Positions 37,196-48,362 of a stretch of DNA of 64,000 nt are shown here, in pieces. The stretch is from Rhizophagus clarus. Taxonomy: Eukaryota; Glomeromycota; Glomeromycetes; Glomerales; Glomeraceae. How positions within the stretch are numbered: position 1 is the stretch's first letter; each line of letters begins with the position of its first letter. The translations under genes and the position numbers were made by a program. The stretch lies in the NCBI GenBank assembly GCA_015698045.1, contig BLAL01000009.1, positions 513,501 to 577,500 of the forward strand, in the 5' to 3' direction. The notes beneath the pieces were generated by a model, which was not told the DNA's origin, made no database searches, and saw only the letters and a program-made list of their open reading frames with translations.

Positions 37196-38164
37196 GCTAC
37201 TTGACAGAAACAATTTTTATAAACAAGAGTGGTAAAAAACAGATGGAAACTAAGGACTCTTTGCTCACAAACGTCACAAAAGAGGTGCTGATGATGGGTT
37301 CAAAGACCAAAACGTCTACAGAAGTTCTTACTATTCAATAAGTATATAGAAAACAAGCAGAGAGAGTCATCCAAATAACAAGAAATAAGTTCCAGTTATA
37401 GCACTTACTAGGACTTTTTGATGTAAAATATATTTTAGAATATTATTAAAGCTTTTAATTTTTTTCCATTGGGTTTTATTAATAGCGTAGTCCTTTTTTT
37501 ATGTAACATAATGCAGTTGCAGTTATATTTTGCACTGCCTATTTTTAAGCTGTTTTATTTTAGAAGTATAGGGTATTCTTTCTTTTAGTTTACCCTGAAG
37601 GTTTCGTTTGTATTTTTTTTTTGTTTATTTTTTTATTACACAAATTTTTTATTGGTTAATTTTGAAAGGATGGGGTTTGCGTAAGGGTGTTTCCAGGCAG
37701 ACTGACATCAGAAAAAATTTTGGTCTGCAGATCTGTGCAATTCTGCGGAATCTAATTTTGCGCAAATCTGAGGACATGCTGATGCGCAGCACTGAAAAAT
37801 TTCATGGATTTCTGTGCAGATCTGCAAGCACAAAAAACCTGCGAAATTTTTCAAAATAAATCTGTGAAATTTTTCAAAAACACTAATGCAAATTTACAAT
37901 TAGGCAGTATTTTAACTTTAATATTAACTAATATTAATTTATTAATTAAAGATATTTACAAATTTAAAAGTACATATATTAAACTATCCTATTTGCTAAC
38001 TAAATGCACTAATTAAAAAGTCCCCTTTTCTTTTCTTTACTGACGTTCAAATTATGTTGTTGTTAATGGTTTAGACATTGTTCCAGTTGGTTTGATTCTA
38101 ACAAACAACTTTTAACTTTTTTGATCCAACAAAACGTGTCAAAACGTGAAAATATTATCGCTCC
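37196..38164. other. No gene; CTGCGCAGATCTGC-like words
   Basis: The segment 37670-37860 is less AT-rich and repeats words such as TCTGCAGATCTGTGC, TTTGCGCAAATCTG and TGTGCAGATCTGC. They look like subterminal repeats of a transposon, but I could not find matching ends. The short frames here are not supported as genes. Confidence 0.4.
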
Positions 38165-38630
38165 TAAAGAAAACCGTAGACCTACATTAAAAGAAAAGTG
38201 AAATATTAGTTGACTTTTCATTTAAATAAAAAAAAATGAAATAATTTTGAAGATAAATACCTTTGAAATCTTCGTCCAGAAGCCGTAAACCTACAAGAAA
38301 CAAAATAAATGAAATGTTAGCAAATGTTTTATTAAGAAATTTCAAAAAAATAGTAAAAGGAACTTCGTAGTGCACCTTTGAAGTTTCGTAATATTCCAGG
38401 AAGCCCCAGACCTATAAAAATAAGCGTTAATAAAATGTCTCGTTAAAAAGGAAATTAAACAAATTTCAAAGTTCTACCTTCGAAATTTCTTCTAGGAATC
38501 TAACCACGGACCTACAAAAGAATGAATAAGAAAATAAAGAACATTAGTAAATGTTCATTGAATAAAAAAACCCAAAAATTAAAGGTACCTTCGAGAGATG
38601 TACAGTATTTTGACATCCAGGATCTAAAAA
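38165..38630 (-). repeat. Tandem array of five small exon-like blocks
   Basis: On the minus strand five blocks recur every 105-115 bp, and four are bounded by AG on the 5' side and GT on the 3' side. Block intervals are 38589-38623 (35 nt), 38478-38511 (34), 38376-38411 (36) and 38261-38290 (30); a fifth acceptor at 38182 has no clear donor. Blocks share endings like TTCAAAG/GT or TTCGAAG/GT, and pyrimidine-rich TTNTAG acceptors. Two blocks are multiples of three and read LRLLDEDFK and LGLPGILRNFK in the same phase. It may be a decayed repetitive gene or a repeat that mimics exons. The CACTA element is inserted 3 bp after the last block. Confidence 0.5.
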
Positions 38631-39090
38631 GAACACTAGTCGAAAAAGGACAATTCGGCCTAAATTTGACCAGGTCGAATATAGGTCGAATGACGATCTA
38701 ACCTATGTCAAATTGAGGCCAATTTTTTCAGCGCATTTAGGGTGCCAATCGTCTCAAATTTGGAAAGAAAATTCGACCATCATTTTACCTATATTAGGAC
38801 ATTATTACATATTTATTTGACCCTAAAAAAAACTATATTCGACTACTGTATGTAATCCGAATATAATTGATAAATAGGTCGAACTAGTTGTTTTTCAAGG
38901 TCGAATAATAAAGTATCATTTTGTATTTTATAAGCAAATAAAAACCATTTATTTTATATATATTGACGTATATAGTATATAGTAATATAAGATAATTATA
39001 TAAACCAACCCGCATATGATCAACCGTACAAAAAAAATATAAAATATCCAGTAATAATTATATAACCAAAAAAAATAAATATAAAATATA

Positions 39091-41310
39091 CTAATAATAT
39101 TCATCTGCATCAAATATTTCATGGAGTTCTTCGTCTTCCGTAGCTCTTCCTTTTCCTTTTCAGTTTTTTTCAGCTTTTTGTTGCTAATATGATACAACAT
39201 ATGATATAAACAAAATTAATTAACAATATTTGCGACGTAAAAATATTAAAATAATTCAACTTACTGTTGTCGAACTTTTGCCGATCTCATCCAAATCTTC
39301 AGGTCTAGTTGAATTCATTTCCGCCGAATTTAATAAGAAATCTGAATATGGCTCTGTTAAATTCAGTTCTATTGGCACACGATCCTCGTAAGATTAAATT
39401 AAATCATCAACCATGTCGTCATATTCGCTAACACCAATTGTTTCGTTTGTTTCATCTGTCTCGTACATTTTCATTTTATCGAGCGCCCATTCAGGCACAT
39501 TCTCGAGAGGTTTACTAGACATGAAGTAAATATCATCATTATAAATTCGCTCCCGTTGCTTTTTTGTGTGTTGAATATATTCTGCTTCAGGGTCTAATAT
39601 GTCTCGTAATAGCTGTTTTAACTATTAAAACAAAGATAAACAAATATCGAATAAATATTAAAATAGGTTAGGAGCAGTAATCACTTTAATATCTCGTCTG
39701 AACGCCATGACCGATCATATACATGCAAGAACCGCTTATTATCAGGCAATTTCTGTCTTGAATCGTCTTCAGAATCTGATTGCTCAATGGAATGACAATC
39801 ATTCTGTACAAGCATTGGTAATAATTCGTCTTTATCGAATTCCTTTATGTTGGCGTCATTTCTTTCGTATAATTTTATTGCCGCTTTTACTTGTCTATTT
39901 TTTTTCTGTTGAATATATAAAGATTAATTTCAAATGACTAAAAAGAAGTGCATTAAAATAAAATACTGCTCACTTCGGACAATCGCGCATTCACGTGCAT
40001 CCTTTGGTCAACTTTGTCTAATTGGCCTGATAGTTATTTCTGTTATCTATCTCTTTTATGCTTGTGAATCGATTGTAACCAGTTTGACAATTGGGTTACA
40101 GACGGATTATAATGTCCACTCATCAACCTCTTTAATTCAGGTATCAATTTTTCGTATATCTTTGCTGTCTGTTCATTAAAAGTCTTGCCGTAATCCAACT
40201 GATATTCTTCAGGTATTTGACCTTTCAAGAGGTTCTTCATTTCGTCCTAAACAATAAGAGGAAATAATAAAAGCTGTATATATACATTAACACAATTCGG
40301 CTGCAAATAGTCTTGTAAAATTCTTACTCTTGCAGCTAAAGCGGCAACTTCATCAGGCGATTTCTTTCTCAATTTTAATCTTTTATTAGGGCGTTTTGGT
40401 GAATATTGTTGCGGAGAATTGATAGTCTTTCGAGGTGTGCGAAGTTGCTTGAGCCGTTGAAGTTCTTCTTGGAGAGTTTTATTCTCTTCATATAATTGGT
40501 TTGATTCATCACCAAAAATTTCATTAAACTGCCGTAGTAAGGAATTCTTCTTCTCGACCCTACGAACACAGTCTTGCAAATTATCTATTTTTCGTTTCAT
40601 TTCTGATACTTTGACCTTTTCCTGATTCAATTCATTTTGTAGTCGAAGGGTTTCATTTTTTAAATTTTCTAGCTCTAAATTACCTATTTTAAATTATAAG
40701 GATATGTATCGAATTGTAACGAACAGATGTAATATAATAAATATTAAAATATAACAAAAAATTCAGTTTACCCGCTTCTTCATTACTCGGTCGAATATTT
40801 CTTGGTACTCCTTCTTCGTGATATGAACGGTAACTTTTCGGTACATTAATATTAGGATATCTTTTAATAATATCAGAAGTTCGTTGAGATTGAGTTTGAG
40901 TTTGATTTAATGAGGCTAAAATATCTTGTGAAATAACGAGTCTAAAGGGAGCTGTAGTATTAGTATTTAGTGATGTTGGTGTTGAAGCAATATTTCGTGG
41001 TGTGGCAATATTTTGTGGTGTAGTATTAGTTGGTGTTGACGCTCGTGGTGTGGCAATATTTCGTGGTATAGTATTTATTAGCTGGTGTTGACGCTCGTGA
41101 TGTGGCAATATTTCGTGGTGTAGTATTAGTTGGTGTTAACGCTCGTGATGTGACAATATTTCGTGATGTAGATGAAACGGTGGTATTAGTTGGTATTGGT
41201 GTTGAAGCAATATTTCATGGAGGAGTTGATGTTGTATGTGGCGATGATGTGGACAAACCAGCAATATCTGGTGAAGGAGCATTTGGTTTTGATGATTTCT
41301 TACGAGTCAT
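39091..41310 (-). pseudogene. CACTA accessory gene (coiled-coil, TnpA-like position)
   Basis: It starts at ATG 41310 (MTRKKSSKPNAPSPDIAGLS). It has a Thr/Pro-rich repeat region with units like RNIATPRASTPTNTTP, then a long Leu-heptad coiled coil with basic end (about 40340-40690: LELENLKNETLRLQNEL, then NKTLQEELQRLKQLRTPRK). A segment IPEEYQLDYGKTFNEQTAKI (about 40190) follows, then an acidic region and a tail ending ELHEIFDADEYY at 39091. At least four introns are likely. Lesions include TGA after HTTSTPP (about 41215), a 4-nt insertion near 41065 in the repeat region, TAA near 39396 and TGA near 39160. Its place, divergent from the transposase, is that of the DNA-binding partner protein in plant CACTA elements; the function is inferred from position only. 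Confidence 0.6.
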
Positions 41311-41947
41311 TATTATTTTAAAATTATTTTTATTTTTTATTATTATTTTTTAAAAAAGAAAAAAGGGCGATTTTTTTGTATGGAACGAGGAAATTGGACT
41401 ACCATTTATATCTATTTCTTTACTATCAAATTAGACTTTTAACAATTAACGATCACAAACATTTGTATAAAATTAGACTTTTAATAGGCGTGATCAAATT
41501 TGACTTAAACTTTCGCATCAAATTAGACTTTTAATTAATTAAACATATATTAAACATATCAAATTAGACTTTCAATCATTAGCCATTAATGATCAGATTA
41601 GACTTAAACTTTCGCATCAAACTAGACTTTCAATTAATTGAACAGTTAAATCGCATTGAGTGCGTGGTATGGTATATATTTTATTTTTTAAATTTCAGTT
41701 TTCGTTTAATTTTCTATTCAACTTCTTACGTCTAATTTTTCGTATTCGAATTTGTCTATTTTGTTAATTATACCATCAATATCATTTTAAAACGGAATAT
41801 AATCACAATATCACTAAAAATTCGACATCACTAAAAATTTGATATTAATAAAAAATCACTATTAATTAAATATAACAAAGTATATTATAACTTTATTCAA
41901 CGTAAAAATCATATTACAACTTTATCGTATCTGACTTTTATCAAAAA
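41311..41947. promoter_or_regulatory. Central region of the CACTA element with direct repeats
   Basis: About eight copies of ATCAAATTAGACTTT(TAA) or close variants lie between 41425 and 41640, two of them in the longer context GACTTAAACTTTCGCATCAA. They sit between the two divergent genes, so they may act as a shared promoter or binding sites for the element's own proteins; that role is inferred. The rest of the gap is AT-rich. Confidence 0.6.
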
Positions 41948-44900
41948 ATGAAAAAAGGGGGAAGAAAACGCATTGCTGCTAATATCATAGACGAATATAA
42001 TAATCCTAGTTCATCGACCTCTGAACAAACATTTACTGAATTTACGATCAGAAAATCAAAAGAGAAGGTTCTGTGCTTTTGCAGCCATTGTAATGGGAAA
42101 ATGGTCGATCCGCATACGAAGGAGGAACATGAGCAAATGAATGAGCAAACGACTTCTTTGGAACCATTAAATCGCGATAAGGCTCCAATGTCTCAAGAGT
42201 TAGTAGAACTGATTGATTCGACAATATCGTTAGCAGAACCACAAGATACGACAATGTCTATTGATATACATTCTGATAATGATACGTATGAGGAACAGAA
42301 ATATATATTTCTTTCACGCAAAAAAAGGGCAAAACCAGGCATATTTTGTCATATCACTAAAGTTAAGCTAGTCGCTGAAGATTCCTCTTATAATGTGTCA
42401 GCTGAATATGACACGGATGATATCTACACTAGTGAATCTTCGACATAAGAAGATTCTCCTAATGATGAAGATAACGATTTTTCAGATAATTTTGAGAATT
42501 ACTCTCATCCTATGTTCAACATACCGGATATTTCAGACACACCAGATATTTCAGAATTACTAACAGATGAATTAATTAAAGGGATTTTGATATGGATTAT
42601 AAAGTTCAGGTCGAGTCATAACATACCAAATACCGCAATTGAAGAATTAATACAATTTATTAAAATAATATTGAAAGTATGTAAAAATATCAATTACGAA
42701 TCATTCCCAAATTCATTGTACATGCTAAGAAAAAAGTTAGGACTTTTCGATCGATTTACGCAGTTTGCAGCCTGCCAAAAATGCCACAAATTATATAAAA
42801 AAGAGGAGATAATATCAAAAGATAATAATACCGTTATGAAATGCAGCCATGTCGAATTTCCAAATTCAGCTACAAAGAGATTAAAACAATGTCATACTCC
42901 TTTAGGGAAGAAAATTTCTTTAAATAATAGTATATCAATTGTTCCTGAATTAATTTATCCGGTCTCGAGTATACAACAGCAGCTTTCTAGTATGTTCAAG
43001 TGGCCAGAATTTGAAGAATTACTGCGGTATTGGACACGTTGTTCAATAATTGATAATGTTCTATCGGATATTTATGACAGCCAAATATGGAAAAATCTTA
43101 AAGAATCGTCTGAACAAGGGTCAAATAACTTTTTCTGACCAGACAAGGCTGATGCTCATCTAGGATTAATGATGAATTTGGATTGGTTCCAGCCTTACGA
43201 AGAAACAATTTACAATACAGGTGTAATATACGCAGTAATATGCAATCTATCTTGGGATGTTCGATTTAAGCCCAAAAATGTGCTTATACTTGGCATATTA
43301 CCAGGGCCTGATGAGGTTAAATTGCATAAAGTTAATCATTATCTTTCGCCAATAATAATGGAATTAGAGTCACTTTGGGAAGGCGTGAATCTTAATCGCA
43401 CTAATGAATGTCCAAATGGCAAAGATATTCAAGCTGCATTAATAATTGCTTCGTGTGATATTCCTGAAGCTCGAAAATTATGCGGGCATATCTCTGCCCT
43501 CGCATCATGTCATCGATGCGAAAAAAGGGCCAATAATCGCAATTTTGGTGGCATGGCGGATATGAGCGACTGGTTTATCATGAAAGATCCAGTAGAGCAT
43601 TGTCAAAAGGCTTTGGAATGGCGACGATGCAAATCTAACGCAGAAAGAGAGAGATTCATTAAGGTGAATGGCGTAAGGTGGTCTGAAATATTAAGACTCT
43701 CGTATTTTGATCTGATTCAGTTTGTTGTTATAGATCTGATGCACTGCCTTTTTCTAGGAATCGCAAAATGGATAACAAAACGAATATGGATCGATGAAGA
43801 TGTATTAACAGAAAAAGCTCTTCAATCAATTCAAAAGAAAATGAGTGAATTTAAGCTACCATCAGATTTGGGACGAATTCCTGGTAAAATCCATTGCGGT
43901 GAAGGTTTTTCTAACTTTACCGCTGACCAATGATGCAACTTTTTCCTAATATACACCACTGTTGTGTTATGGAATCATCTTCCGAATAAAGATCGCAAAA
44001 TTCTTACGTATTTCGTAAGAGTTTGTACAATTTTGGTTAGACGAATTGTGGAGATTAACGATATGAAAGAAGCCCATGAACTTTTAGTAAAGATAATTAA
44101 ATTGATCGAAAAGCATTATGGTGAAGGAAAAATAACGCCAAACCTCCACCTATCATTACATCTATGTGAGTGCTCTTACGATTACGGACCCCTGTATTCA
44201 TTCTGGTGCTTTAGCTTTGAACGAATGAATGGCGTATTAGGTAATTTAAATTTAAATTCATTTGCTGTGTTGATTTTTCGAATTATATTATTCCATTAAG
44301 CAAAGATTAATAATAAAATATTTATTAGGATCGTTGCCTAATAGCCACCGCCAAATTGAACCTGAACTAATGCGTCGATTGATGACTGAAATACAAATAA
44401 ACGATATTATCAGCTCAAGTTCAGAAGTAATCGGCATCAAATTACTCAATAAACGACCTTCTGTCGGTTCTCTTTCTGAATTTCCAACAAATGAAATGTA
44501 TCAATTTTTGATGAATTCCAGAAATATATTGGAATTACCAATTACTGGTTGCGAGGAATTTCCGGGTATATTTTTAGCACCGCGATCTGAAGATATTCGT
44601 CTTGATAAACAAATCTACGATTTACTTATTGAATATTATAAGAATACATACGTAGATTCTATATTCAGAAAACCGTTCACAGAAAATTTACCCAATTCGA
44701 CGATCGTTATCAACAAAGCGAATCGATATGGAAGATGTCAAATCGGTGCAGAAATTTTTGGATCTGCTGCTACAACACGACATATTAAGAGCTCATTTGT
44801 CTTAGCTAAATTTATTAATCGTGATGGGAATAGCGTCGATACTTACCCAGGTCAAATCCAATTTTTTTTCGAACATAGCGTTCATTTATCCTCCCATAAT

Positions 44901-45164
44901 TTGACACACAAATTGGCTTACATCAAATGGTACAAACTGGCAAATTTGACATCCCAATTCCATTTCAGTATTGACGATGATGTTGAAACTTGTAATGTCG
45001 AATTATGGGAAGATAGTTTCTATTTGAGCAGTAGAGACAATATAATCCCAATACACAATATTTTAGGTCAGTTTATACCTGTAAAATACAAAAAATCAGA
45101 TCGATCTAATGCCAAAGAATATTTAACTGTTATTCCTATAAATAGAAAGTTCTATTTGCGTTGA
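41948..45164 (+). pseudogene. Tnp2-like CACTA transposase with three stops
   Basis: Exons 41948-44240 and 44329-45164 (intron GTAATT...TTAG) sum to 1043 codons with no frameshift. The N-terminal part has a Cys pair motif (CFCSHC) and acidic stretches. A second Cys motif (CQKCHKLYKKEE) leads into the Tnp2 core: MNLDWFQPYEETIYNTGVIY, NVLILGILPGPDEVKLHKVN, CGHISALASCHRCEKRANN and DLMHCLFLGIAKW. After the intron come SLPNSHRQIEPELMRR and a C-terminal domain ending NRKFYLR. In-frame stops are TAA 42446-42448, TGA 43136-43138 (before PDKADAHLG) and TGA 43931-43933 (after FTADQ). Each can come from a sense codon by one C-to-T or G-to-A change. I assign the family from the conserved block order. Confidence 0.85.
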
Positions 45165-45497
45165 TTTAATATAACATTTATATTAGTCTGAATTGTTTAA
45201 ACATTTTTTAACAAATATTGTATCATTGTTTTTTATTATACTTAATAATATTAATATAGTAAATATATTATAACCATTTTAATATAGAAAAGTGAATACA
45301 ATTCAGCCATTATTCGTGTGAGGCCGAACATAGTTTAATTTTTATTATACGCAATTTGACCATCATTCGGCTGGATCGAATCAGAGTCAAATATAAATTG
45401 AATTGCATATCATTACTAATTTAGGTCAATTTTTTTAAAAATTGGCCGAATTTAGGCCAGATTTTCTGGAAACCGAATATTCCTTTTTCGACTAGTG

Positions 45498-45790
45498 CAA
45501 TCAGTCACCAATCAGTCATATGACTGACTGATGACCAATTTATTATATTTTGACCTGTGTCACTCGCTATTCTAGGAATCATTCCTTTCAGTTCAGTGTT
45601 TTAAATAATCTCTTTTTCCCAAAGAATTTATTTTTCGTTCTCATTACTAACGTATTTTGTATTTGTGTTTATATTAAAGTAAGTTACTCTCTGTTTATAA
45701 GAGAGGTTAATTATTAATTATACGACTTAAGATGTTTGAGAAGGTTCAAGGAAAAGATAACTCGTAGTGTTATGATATCAATGCAAATAA
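45498..45790. other. Right flank of the CACTA element
   Basis: The first 45 bp repeat the TCAGTCATATGACTGA palindromic words of 34100-34345. The rest is non-coding. Confidence 0.5.
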
Positions 45791-46290
45791 CTTTTTTTGC
45801 AGAAAAAGTTTTTTTTGGTAATAGGTATAACCACGATATAGAATTTTTAAAAAAAAGAAAAAAATTGAAAAAAAGATTAATTTTTACTCGATAATCACAA
45901 TGTCTGTCATTATATTAATCAAATTTTTTTCCTTAGAAAATCTATTGAGATCAATGGTAAAAAAGAAACTTATTTTCAAAATTAATCGTAACAATGTGAG
46001 AAAAATATTAATTTTACTTGGCCATGATTTAATCACAATATCCATCATTATATTAATCATATTTTTTTTCCTTAAAAAAATCTGTATCATATGATGTAAT
46101 AAGATCAATGGCAAAAAGAATTTTTTTTCTTTTCGTAATTAACCATATTAATCATAGATATAATTACGATGCAAGAAAAAGATTAATTTTTTCGATCATG
46201 ATGTGATAAGATCAACGCAAAAAAAAGGGGATAAAAAAAATTTTTTTTTTTTTTTTATTCAATTATTTCTTTTTTATTATATTGAGATAT
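45791..46290. repeat. Tandem repeats upstream of the Gln/Pro-rich gene
   Basis: Units of about 130 bp recur from 45892: AATCACAATRTCYGTCATTA, ATATTAATCA..TTTTTTTCCTTA, then GATCAATGGYAAAAA, with a partial third unit near 46140-46240. A related piece lies upstream of the truncated copy at 49370-49440, so the flank travelled with the gene start. Confidence 0.65.
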
Positions 46291-46297
46291 CATTAAA

Positions 46298-48128
46298 ATG
46301 TCTTCTCAAGATCTTGATAAAGAACAAGAAATTCGTAAAAAAGGTTCTCTTATTAAACATTGGCAGCCATCGCAACCGCAATATCAACAACCTCAGTCTC
46401 AATGGCCACAACAACCTCAACAGCTGCAATAACCCCAATCTCAACAACCGCAACAACCTCAATCTCAACAACCGCAACAATCTCAACCCCAAACTCTACT
46501 TCAGTGGCCGCGACAACCTCAACAATTTCAATTTCAATGGCCGCAACCACCTCAATCTCAATGGTCTCAACAACCTCAACAATCTCAACCTCATCAATTT
46601 TAATAGTCGCAACCACCTCAATCTCAATGGCCTCAACAACCTCAACAATCTCAATTTCAATGGCCGCAACCACCTCAATCTTAATGGCCTCAACAACCTC
46701 AACAATCTCAACCTCAATAGCTGCAACCACTTCTACCTTAATGGTCTCAACAACTTCAACAACCTCAACAAAATCAGCAACGTCAATGGCCATATCATGA
46801 ATACCAATGGTCGCAATCACCTTCTCAACAACCTCAATAATACTTACCTCAATTACCACCTCAACCTCCTCAACAAATTGATGATGAAGAAAAAATAGGT
46901 GACCTATAATTGAAATTCATTATTCTTTCTTTTTGTGATATGAATAGTTCACTTACCTTGATATTTAATAATTGTAGACAAAATGCTAAAAGAGGAGTTC
47001 TTGAGAATTGAGGAAATAATAAATATATCTCCAGATCCCTATAAAACTAAGAAGAAAATAACGGATGAATTCGGCCTAATTTTACCCGATTATGTCAATT
47101 TTATGACCGAAAAATACAGGAAAAGTCAAAGTCCCATATCAACAATAACATCACTGGAATCCTCTCCGGTGACGTCACTACATTCTTCACTGCATTCTCC
47201 GCCTTTGAAGAGCTGCACTCCAATGTAAATATATATAGTAAATCTGTAATATTTATAATTCATATGTTTTGAGCCCATTTATTTTTATTATAGGGATAAT
47301 TTTGAACAACAACTCATAAATAACAATTTGGAGTTGCCGTCTTAATATTTTACTAAAGAACGTCACTACCCCAGAAGTCCTTCTCCAAGACCCAACGCGA
47401 ATGTTCCAGATAAATATAAGGAACCTAAAACCAGTCACGAATATAGTCAAAAACAGATGAGTGAAATATTAGAAAATAATTATAGTTCTCTCCCAAAATG
47501 GATCTTAGATATCATTTACGTTAAATTAAAAGCACTATTCCTTTGTACATGACACCTTGATCATTCTTCTAGAAATTTAATGATAGAAGATATAATTAGT
47601 AAATTATTTCCGCATATTGCTAAGAAAAAAGAAAACAAACAAAAAATTAGTTTTATGGGCAAACATTTTTGAAAAGTTTTTGATGGATGGAGGAGCGAAT
47701 TATGGTCGAATATAGGTTTCACATATCAGAATAGTTGCACTAACGATAATATTTCCCAGTTAAAATCTAAAATTTTAGTTTCAACTATATTTCGTCAGTG
47801 GTTGACATGTGTTTCAAATGAACTATCAGAAGAAATGGAAAGAGCGCTCCAAAATGTTATTATTTACGGGATTAGATGTTTAAATGAGAAGGTGGATAAT
47901 AACAAGACAGCTCGTCGCAACTTTTTTATGGCAAATACAGATTTATACACAATAAATTTGGACTTTGCTTGTACTGATAAAATAGATGTTACAAGATCAA
48001 TGGAGCTGTCTCATTATTACATAAGTGCTGCAAGGTTATTTCCTGAAGATGATGACAAAAAGGATGATAATGATGAAAGAGAGCAAAGAAAGCATAAAAA
48101 AAAAGTAACTAAGAAGATTGCAAATTAA
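46298..48128 (+). pseudogene. Gln/Pro-rich gene, frame kept but many stops
   Basis: Exons 46298-46898, 46978-47224 and 47294-48128 join to 561 codons with no frameshift. The N-terminus MSSQDLDKEQEIRKKGSLIK is followed by about 170 residues of Gln/Pro/Trp repeats with a unit of about 21 residues (SQWPQQPQQSQ). Exon 2 adds MLKEEFLRIEEIINISPDPY and a Ser-rich stretch. Exon 3 ends in a charged domain with NVIIYGIRCLNEKVDNN, MELSHYYISAARLFPEDDDK and a Lys-rich tail. I count about ten in-frame stops, most TAA at places where neighbouring repeats have CAA; exon 3 has TAA near 47343 and TGA near 47551 and 47669. I do not recognise the family. A 5' partial copy is at 49538-49648. Confidence 0.6.
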
Positions 48129-48212
48129 GGAGGCTAGTAAGAAGCATTATTATAAATTTTATATAATATATTTTTATTATATATCATTTTACATTTTTAT
48201 CACGTCCTTTAT

Positions 48213-48362
48213 TTTTATATTTCTCCAAATGGAGAGGACATTGTAGCTGGAGCTGGTAGTGACGATAATACTTTAAGGTTCTGGAAGATTTTTAATACTC
48301 TAAGAACAAAAGGGATAGAAAATAAATATTCGTGGAAACTTGATGGTCTTATAATGTTATAG
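48213..48362 (+). pseudogene. Cdc20/Cdh1-like WD40 C-terminal fragment
   Basis: The frame reads FYISPNGEDIVAGAGSDDNT then LRFWKIF before drifting into a stop at 48360-48362. The SPNGE..VAGAG..(D)TLRFW pattern is typical of the last WD40 blade of Cdc20/Cdh1 (Fizzy) APC/C activators. Only about 30 matching residues exist, and no start, other blade or C-terminal Ile-Arg tail is seen. This is a captured or duplicated scrap, not a gene. Confidence 0.6.

Larger units (their letters stand above)
38634..45497. mobile_element. CACTA (EnSpm/CMC-type) DNA transposon, nearly complete
   Basis: The left end is CACTAGTCGAAAAAGGA (38634-38650) and the right end is its exact inverse, TCCTTTTTCGACTAGTG (45481-45497). 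The CACTA start is the hallmark of the superfamily. Flanking triplets are GAA and CAA, an imperfect match to the expected 3-bp target duplication. Subterminal regions carry repeated GGTCGAATA, GGCCGAAT and TTGACC words. Inside are two divergent genes: a transposase on + (41948-45164) and a coiled-coil protein on - (39091-41310), with direct repeats between them (41425-41640). The element is 6864 bp. Both genes now contain stop codons, so this copy is not autonomous as it stands. Confidence 0.88.

Noticed and set aside
46277-46859. Antisense frames rich in Leu/Arg or Val/Glu/Ile
   Set aside because: They are shadows of the CAA/CCT-rich repeat that encodes Gln and Pro on the + strand.
41948-48128. 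Stop-codon reassignment to explain in-frame stops
   Set aside because: The core genes in the same window end with TAA, TGA and TAG at conserved C-termini.
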